This document shows positions 58,096 through 64,000 of a stretch of 64,000 nt of DNA, piece after piece. The notes beneath the pieces were generated by a model that ran no database searches, was not told the DNA's origin, and saw nothing but the letters and a program-made list of their open reading frames with translations. A program made the position numbers and the translations under genes. Positions within the stretch are counted from its first letter, which is position 1. Each line of letters begins with the position of its first letter. This DNA is from Hydractinia symbiolongicarpus (lineage: Eukaryota; Cnidaria; Hydrozoa; Anthoathecata; Hydractiniidae), in contig NC_079887.1 of the NCBI RefSeq assembly GCF_029227915.1, positions 11,096,001 through 11,160,000 on the forward strand, written 5' to 3'.

Positions 58096-58849
58096 CAGTA
58101 TTTTGAGTTCTTATTTTGAGTTCTTCATATATGTTTTTTTAGTATTTTTCTTGCTTGTCATAATCTAATAAAGCCATCATCAGCATTTCCAAAAAAATAT
58201 TGACAGAGTAAACTGCAAACATTAATTTGTGAAACATGAATCACTAAAACTAATGTATATTTATATAATTTGTTTTAGTCTTATTTTGGTTAATAGTATT
58301 AATAATTTACTTCACATTATTTTTCTGGAAAACTAGACTTCTCTGGTTTACTTTGCCAATTTTACAGAATTTGTATCATGACATTTTTAGAACTTTCTAG
58401 ATAGATCCCAAGTTTTTATACTTTTTTAGAACTATGTGTAAATCTGTATATTTTTGTTATTTATTCAGATGTAATTAAATTGAAGTATATATAAATTGCG
58501 TTATTTGTAGCCCATATTTAATACTTTTCAGACCAGGTTACTTTAACCCTTTTTTATATAAGAACAATGTTATAAGAACACGAACCTTAGACTCAAAACC
58601 CCAGACTCAAATCATTGTTTTTACAACTAGAACTACTCAATAACTGGAATAGTCAAAAAGCCTCAAAAAGCTGTTAAATCACATAGTTTTGCGCAATTAT
58701 TCAATCATTTATCCTGTTTTTAAATTGGAAATCTCAGCCTTGGGTCGACCATTTCACGTTTTGCTCTGTGGAAAGTTTCTCTTGACAAGGCGGAAATCTT
58801 CAAGCCTTAAGGCTTCTTGAGGTGTAACACCATTTTTTTAAAAAACTTT

Positions 58850-60080
58850 GTCGCGACTTCAGTTAAGAAAAAAAGAATGAAACCGCGTGTCGTTATCCTG
58901 TTCAGTTAAAAAAAATGCTCAACAATTCTAATTTGTAGCATAAGTTTTCATAGCAGTAATAAAAATGGTAGCTACCTAAATGCATTTAGCATCACAATTG
59001 TGTTGCAGTCAAACAGTGCATTTGGCTACTTTCTCTTTTTATCAAAAGATATCTAAGGAGCTAACTAGATAGACACAACTTTATCATAAAAATAAATTAT
59101 ATTAGCTAGGATAAAAAGTTGTTATACCAAACCGAATAGTAATAACTAAGGGTACCTACAATCCCCCACAAAAATTATGAGACAAACTGATTTTTTTGCA
59201 AATATTTGTCCCCCTCCCCAAATTTAAGGTTGAGGGTAGTAGCTGCCTGTACTTTTATACACAGTGTGAATGCGTTGTATGCTGACTTGTCATTCATAAT
59301 GGTAGCCACAGCTGTGTCAAAGTTGCCCTTTTTGCTCAAATTGCCATTTAAAAGTCTCGTTACGAGCTCTTCGGCACTGCTTAAATATCAGGGACAAGTA
59401 AAGGACGAATAAGCTATTTTATGTTTCCTGTTCTGTTTTTATTGTGATGTGATTTTAGTTTAAAATTTAAGAACTTCAACACGTTTTACACGTTACGCCC
59501 CACATTACGGTCTAATCAACAACCTCCTGTACAAAAGTGGCAAAAACTCAACACGTTACACATATTTATAAAAGAAATTTATATAGATACAGATATTTGC
59601 ACGTGACACAACTTTTTTACTTAGTCAAATGTGCTAATGTGGCCTAAAACTCTTATATTCTGTTGAATTTGTCATTATAAAGACTTTAATACCTTTTTCA
59701 TTGAAATAGCTGCAAAACTTTGAGCAAGATTGGTAAGTTTAATTATACCTCCAAATCTTTGTTTTAATGTCGTGAAATTTGCACCAATTCACAAACGTAA
59801 ATTTAAGATCAACTAGGAGCACATGGTTATGCAGCTGCAATTGTCACATACTTGTTTTGGCATGAAAACAGTGAGTTTTTGACCTTTATTTCGAAAAATT
59901 GTATTCATGACACTAGGGAAACTCTTTTTGATTTATTTTTAGATTTTCAGACAAGCTAGCTGTAAAATGATCCTTAAAATCTTCGTTCCTAGCCAAAAAT
60001 CCTAAAAATGGTGCCCTAAAGATTTGTGCATTGTTAACAAATGTGACAATATATTTATCTTAACATGTAAAAACATATAA
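58850..60080 (-). mobile_element. Helitron-family repeat, interrupted copy
   Basis: 58900-59160 and 59940-60080 match consecutive parts of 56598-57715 and 11179-11900. They are separated by about 780 bases of other sequence (59160-59940), suggesting an insertion into the repeat. Confidence 0.5.
59162..59386 (-). CDS. Candidate coding segment inside a repeat
   Basis: Minus strand after a possible acceptor ATATTTAAG: SAEELVTRLLNGNLSKKGNF, DTAVATIMNDKSAYNAFTLC, IKVQAATTLNLKFGEGDKYL, stop. About 70 residues of balanced composition. No family recognised. Confidence 0.35.
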
Positions 60081-60084
60081 AAAA

Positions 60085-61130
60085 CAAATATGGCAAAATA
60101 AAAAGCTTTTAGAAGACAAAAAAATCAAAAAGACCTAGAAACCAAAACTGACCACGACCTCTTTCAAAACAAAAATAGCCTTCGGAATCATGTTCCTTCA
60201 TTGGCCTACCCAGACCGCAAAATCTTGGATTGGTTTTTCAAAGAATGATGCGTTTTGATTGGTAGCGAGCGATCAAAACAAAGTGAGTAAAGCTGGCAGT
60301 AAAATTGGCAGTAGAACTGCCCTAATTGTTTTGTGTGGCTCATGAGCGGAATCAGCGATTGAGATCACGGGAGGTAATTATTCCTCCATTTTGTTTGATA
60401 GCAGACCGGCTGACCATGTGTGTGCCACACATAGCTATGTAAAGAATATTAAAATACTAACACGTTTTCTCGCTTGTTATTGGCAATAAATGCGGGCCCC
60501 TAATTGGTCAATCATCATTGTGAAGACTTTGGTAATAGGCCGATTTTTTTCTAAAGAAAAAGGAAGGTAAAAAACAATGCCAGTAATGCCGAAAGAATGC
60601 CAGTGCTGCTCATATTCCTGTCAAAATATAGAGATGCGATTTTGTGAACTTTATAAATATTTGTCGAAAATATGTGCTCCTGTTTTACCATTTTAGATAT
60701 CGCCCTCACTTGAATATTTTTTTGTTTTTTGACAATCCTTGGTACCATTTTAAAATAACAATCTTTTTGCGCGGTAATAAACGGTTTTCTTGTTTCCCTC
60801 CCATTCTTCTTAACAGCCTGAGTGGATTGTATTCCTTTCGCACATATATTTTTAAATCCCCATCAAATCCGTTTTTATACAACTCAATTTGTGCACTTTC
60901 AAAATGGAAACCTCTTGCGGTTATTTAAACAGTAGTAATGGCTACCTTACAACCCGTTGTGGTTTGTGCTTCTTTTGTATTATAATTAAAAAAATTATTG
61001 AATGCATGACACATTTACGACATGACAATATGAATTTGTAAATCTTTTTTTATTAACGAGCACACAGACAATTAATTTTATCATATGTCACCTCATTTGA
61101 AAGATCTTAATTATACCCCCGTCGATAACA
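60085..61130. other. Noncoding upstream of the peptide gene
   Basis: AT-rich, no gene supported. A plus-strand 94-codon frame at 60644 is phenylalanine-rich and unconvincing. Confidence 0.35.
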
Positions 61131-61133
61131 GTT

Positions 61134-61142
61134 TGTATAAAA
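61134..61142 (+). promoter_or_regulatory. TATA-like box
   Basis: TGTATAAAAG about 85 bases before the start codon of the peptide gene. A start site near 61165 would leave a 5' leader of about 60 bases. Confidence 0.4.
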
Positions 61143-61225
61143 GTAGGTAAAAGAAATAGGGACACAAGAAATACGCATGTTGCGCTGATTTAACTTAAAA
61201 ACGCGCTAATATATTTATATTTCAG

Positions 61226-61277
61226 ATGGATTTTAAGGTGGTCTTTTTATTTTTGTTTGCGATGCTTGTTATAGCAG
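61226..61277 (+). CDS. Secreted-peptide gene, exon 1 (signal peptide)
   Basis: MDFKVVFLFLFAMLVIA followed by G|GTATGT. One basic residue, then a strongly hydrophobic core and small residues at the end: a textbook secretory signal exon with a phase-1 donor. The ATG sits directly after TATATTTCAG (61216-61225), which looks like a splice acceptor. In hydrozoans this is the arrangement at spliced-leader trans-splice sites; a 5'-UTR intron is the alternative. Confidence 0.65.
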
Positions 61278-61489
61278 GTATGTGTTCTATCTCGTATACT
61301 TTATATTACTTAAACTTTTGTATATTACTAAAAATTCTATGCCAACCTTTGACACTTTGTCTAGTTGTTTAACTGTCATTTAACATTTTTGGGTCTAAAT
61401 TTCATGTGTGTGTATTTATTGTCTATTTTTTCTTGCTGCTTATACACATAATTCGTACAGATTTAAACGCAACTTTCTTGACATTTTAG

Positions 61490-61552
61490 AAGCAAACCAT
61501 CGCTTCAGCGAAGAGGACGAATATGATATTCACTATGATAACTATGACAACG
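61490..61552 (+). CDS. Secreted-peptide gene, exon 2 (acidic spacer)
   Basis: 63 bases, symmetric phase 1-1, between acceptor GACATTTTAG and donor GTATAC. Encodes EANHRFSEEDEYDIHYDNYD, with ten acidic residues and one arginine. Acidic propeptides of this kind neutralise basic mature peptides in antimicrobial precursors. Confidence 0.6.
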
Positions 61553-61636
61553 GTATACACGTGTGTTTTTTTTTTTTTTGTTTATGCAAATTCTTTGCAA
61601 AGTTCAAAAAATACTAAAATGTTAAATTTCCCTCAG

Positions 61637-61725
61637 GAGAATCTGACGACGAAGAAGCAATAATGCAGTGTTGTAGTAACCAATCCTGCATATCTTTAAC
61701 TTCCCCTTTCTGTAGTGATTCATAA
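61637..61725 (+). CDS. Secreted-peptide gene, exon 3 (Cys-rich end)
   Basis: After acceptor TTTCCCTCAG it continues in phase 1 as GESDDEEAIMQ then CCSNQSCISLTSPFC and SDS, stop. Four cysteines in the order CC-x4-C-x7-C, enough for two disulfides. With exons 1 and 2 the precursor would be 67 residues. The spacing equals that of the alpha-4/7 conotoxin framework; with so few residues this may be chance or convergence, and no activity can be inferred. No dibasic cleavage site precedes the first cysteine; cleavage after an acidic residue, known in cnidarians, is possible. Confidence 0.5.
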
Positions 61726-62012
61726 AAAAGAGAATATATATTAACGTTTCTTTGTAACAAAATTTTGTATATTCAATATATTTTCAGATTTCAGTTTTCG
61801 AAGAGCTTTAATTGCATATTCCATAAAATACATAAATGACAAATTGATATCCCATTGAATTTTTCCAAAAATAGTGCCATGGTCATCGCCTTCTAACGTT
61901 ATTAACAAAATTTTGGTAGGGCATGAACACGCATAAAGTACGAGACCTCTGTATTTGTATGTTGAGTAAACTTATGGATCCATAATATATTTGTCAAATT
62001 AACGCAATATAG

Positions 62013-62063
62013 ATTACAACAAGATTACCAGCAAAGATGAAGACGAACTTAATAAATCTGAAG
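62013..62063 (+). CDS. Secreted-peptide gene, exon 4 (acidic)
   Basis: 51 bases, symmetric phase 1-1 (acceptor GCAATATAG, donor GTAAAA). Encodes DYNKITSKDEDELNKSE. It can only follow exon 2 if exon 3 is skipped, because exon 3 ends in a stop. Confidence 0.5.
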
Positions 62064-62287
62064 GTAAAAATAAATTACTGATAAAAAATAATAAATAAAT
62101 TAAAATATTTTTATGCGAACAACACTTACATGCTAACAGTCGTGCATCAATGGCAACATTGGCTAAATTGTTAAGAAAGCGGTTACCGTCAGCATTTGAT
62201 ACTGCTAACTACTTCAATACGCAATTCCTGATCACAAGTGGTTAGCGGCTTTTGTTTTTTAATATGGCTACTGCTATTAATTTTTAG

Positions 62288-62320
62288 AATATCAAAAGCG
62301 TGAAGTGAAAGGAAAACGTG
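62288..62320 (+). CDS. Secreted-peptide gene, exon 5 (KR sites)
   Basis: 33 bases, symmetric phase 1-1 (acceptor ATTTTTAG, donor GTAGGA). Encodes EYQKREVKGKR, with KR at two positions that suit proprotein convertase cleavage. If the donor is not used, the frame runs on to GRKSEAQLL and a TAG at 62347. Confidence 0.45.
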
Positions 62321-62409
62321 GTAGGAAATCAGAAGCGCAATTATTATAGAAAAATACACACAAGCTCTTAGCTTTTAAGTAGTTAAAATTCGCTTTTTTT
62401 TCGCCATAG

Positions 62410-62487
62410 AATTGTCTTCGCGTCGTCGTCGATACTAAGCTCGTCGACGCTATCCTTAAGGATAATCATGTAAAAACGCGAAACAAG
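62410..62487 (+). CDS. Secreted-peptide gene, exon 6 (basic end)
   Basis: Acceptor TCGCCATAG, donor GTAAGA. In phase 1 it encodes ELSSRRRRY and a TAA at 62436-62438; the rest would be 3'-UTR, with the stop 49 bases before the junction. In phase 0 the whole exon is open and continues across the junction to the exon at 62610, so the frame needs a transcript. Exons 1-2-4-5-6 give a 75-residue precursor: signal, long acidic stretch, KR, short basic tail. That order resembles Hydra arminins (family knowledge), though no arminin sequence match is claimed. Confidence 0.45.
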
Positions 62488-62609
62488 GTAAGAAGTTGAA
62501 AAAGTATTTAACAACTGCGCAGTTATTTGCAATAATGGACGAACTGTGCCTTAACCTTATGAGTAAATTCTTAGTTCTCTAATAAAGACAGTGCATCTTT
62601 TTACTTTAG

Positions 62610-62660
62610 GTTGAGTTGACAGAGTTGGGTTCACTAGCACCATTTTCAAGATAATATCAT
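62610..62660 (+). other. Secreted-peptide gene, probable 3' exon
   Basis: Starts after acceptor TTTACTTTAG. 3'-UTR under the phase-1 model; in phase 0 it reads VELTELGSLAPFSR then stop. Confidence 0.35.
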
Positions 62661-64000
62661 CACCATCATGGAAAATTAATGCCGTTTCTTTGCCATGTAT
62701 ATTTTGAAAGTATTGAAAGTTTGAAAAATGTGTTATGTATTTTCATCGTTTCCCTTTTATATTTGTCAATCCTTATTTAAAACGTATTTTTTAGGTTTTT
62801 TGCAAAAAATTATGACATACAGAAAAAAAAATTCTCTTGCCAATGACAAATTTAATATTCCATGAAAGTATTTGGAACATCCCTTTTTTCTGGAAGAGGT
62901 GTTATATCCTTTACACCTTCGAAAAAAGACTTCTGTCTAATAATAATTCTGAACGCGGGCACGCATATTCAGCATAAAGAAAAAGTTCGCACTTCTATCA
63001 TCTTTCTGCATACTCAGTTTACACATTTTTATAATACCTAAAAACATCTCGTTGGTAAATTTTCGCATACATGCCTTTACGTTAGTGGTCTCTTTTTCCG
63101 AAAGCTTCCTATTGGCTCATTGAAAGTTGAACGAATTATGCACAAAAAGTTCCTGGACTTTTTTGTATAAATTACTGATTAGCGAATTAAAGAAATTAAA
63201 GTTCATAATTTATCACAAATAAGAAAAAATAAATGAATATTTTTTAAATAATTTGTTAGACCATTAAAGATTATAATTTATTGGGTCATTTATAATTACG
63301 TTCCACTGGAAATGATGATTATTTTATTTCTTTAAATGCTTAGCTGATTCTGCGAAAAAATCTATTTTCGTACCATCGCAAGCTTTCATTGGTTCTTTAG
63401 GACCAACCGTCATTGCATAGTGTTTTACGAAAAGATATTTTCCGGTTGATTATTTGTTTTAGTGTTTCCAAACTTTCCTCCCAGAAGATGCTTTCCAACT
63501 CCCTAACTAACCAACTGCGTCTAAAATAGGTAATTTCAACGCATTAACGATCTCTTTCCCCAATATTTTTCTCTAGAAAGACTGCATTATAACGCTTTAG
63601 CCATTACGCCTAAAGTAAAAAATGTTTAAATTACGGGTTTTATTTTAGTTATTTGTAAAACCGGTTCGATGGCTGGAAAATTATGCCGATAAACGTAAAA
63701 TGATTTTTGCTGCGAAATACAAAAGTTTTAGAACTTTTTTGTCCCTTGCGTCTTTTTGTCCCGATAGTTAAAACGCTGATGAATATAATTTATAGAATCG
63801 TGTGCATTCAAGAACTGTTAAAAAGAGACATAAGGTATTGACTGTGTTTGTTGAAAACTTTGTTGTGGTGTAACACCACACATTCGGTTCGGTTGTTGGT
63901 GACATCGGGAAATCAGGTTAATCACGTATCCAAACTTTGCAAAATGATTTTTCTCAACGAAATAAAGTTGTGTTGTGAGTTCCAACTTCTACAAGCAATC
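62661..64000. other. Noncoding, no gene recognised
   Basis: AT-rich with homopolymer runs. No gene or family-level repeat identified. Confidence 0.4.

Noticed and set aside
61408-61617. 69-codon frame running through exon 2 of the peptide gene
   Set aside because: It starts in the intron and reads past the donor; exon boundaries explain the coding part better.
61637-61725. Evidence for a mollusc source because of the conotoxin-like spacing
   Set aside because: Four cysteines in a short peptide are weak evidence; the rest of the window looks cnidarian.

Overview
The window is AT-rich, intron-containing animal DNA. A cnidarian, probably hydrozoan, source is inferred from frizzled/kringle receptor exons, DUF3504/Crypton-type recombinase relics, a cnidarian-style virus-like element, and a start codon directly abutting a splice-acceptor-like AG. 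No database search was possible. Most of the window is transposable-element debris; few loci look like intact host genes.

Layout. 0-2.8 kb: nested Helitron-type repeats, including head-to-tail mini-Helitrons with a (TCTG)n core. 9.96-10.2 kb: a THAP zinc-finger exon. 14.1-16.6 kb (-): exons of a frizzled/kringle/transmembrane receptor. 17.45-32.05 kb: a large decayed Polinton/adintovirus-like element (protein-primed DNA polymerase B, HNH-like nuclease, double-jelly-roll-type capsid gene, several membrane proteins, DUF4116 repeat proteins), itself hit by a LINE at 23.0-25.4 kb. 32.4-34.6 kb (-): a second frizzled/kringle/transmembrane receptor whose five exons join in perfect phase. 37.0-37.9 and 42.3-42.8 kb: two Crypton-like tyrosine recombinase relics. 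38.0-41.5 kb: two convergent LINE relics separated by a pure 1,025-bp two-block tetranucleotide array. 47.6-48.6 kb: THAP-like and P2X7-C-like fragments. 49-49.8 and 56.6-60.1 kb: more Helitron-family repeats. 50.67-54.67 kb: a 4.0-kb cut-and-paste transposon with terminal inverted repeats, dense AAGACG subterminal repeats and a broken transposase gene. 61.2-62.65 kb (+): a small secreted-peptide gene.

The two most interesting loci are (i) the 61.2-62.65 kb gene, where a signal-peptide exon and an acidic exon, all with phase-1 introns, can join either a cysteine-rich last exon (CC-x4-C-x7-C) or a string of exons ending in a strongly basic tail, and (ii) the virus-like element, whose genes on both strands share short AT-rich promoter-like motifs directly before their start codons and which carries cargo such as HNH and DUF4116 genes. 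Gene functions in the element come from short motif recognition; many of its small proteins are unassigned.
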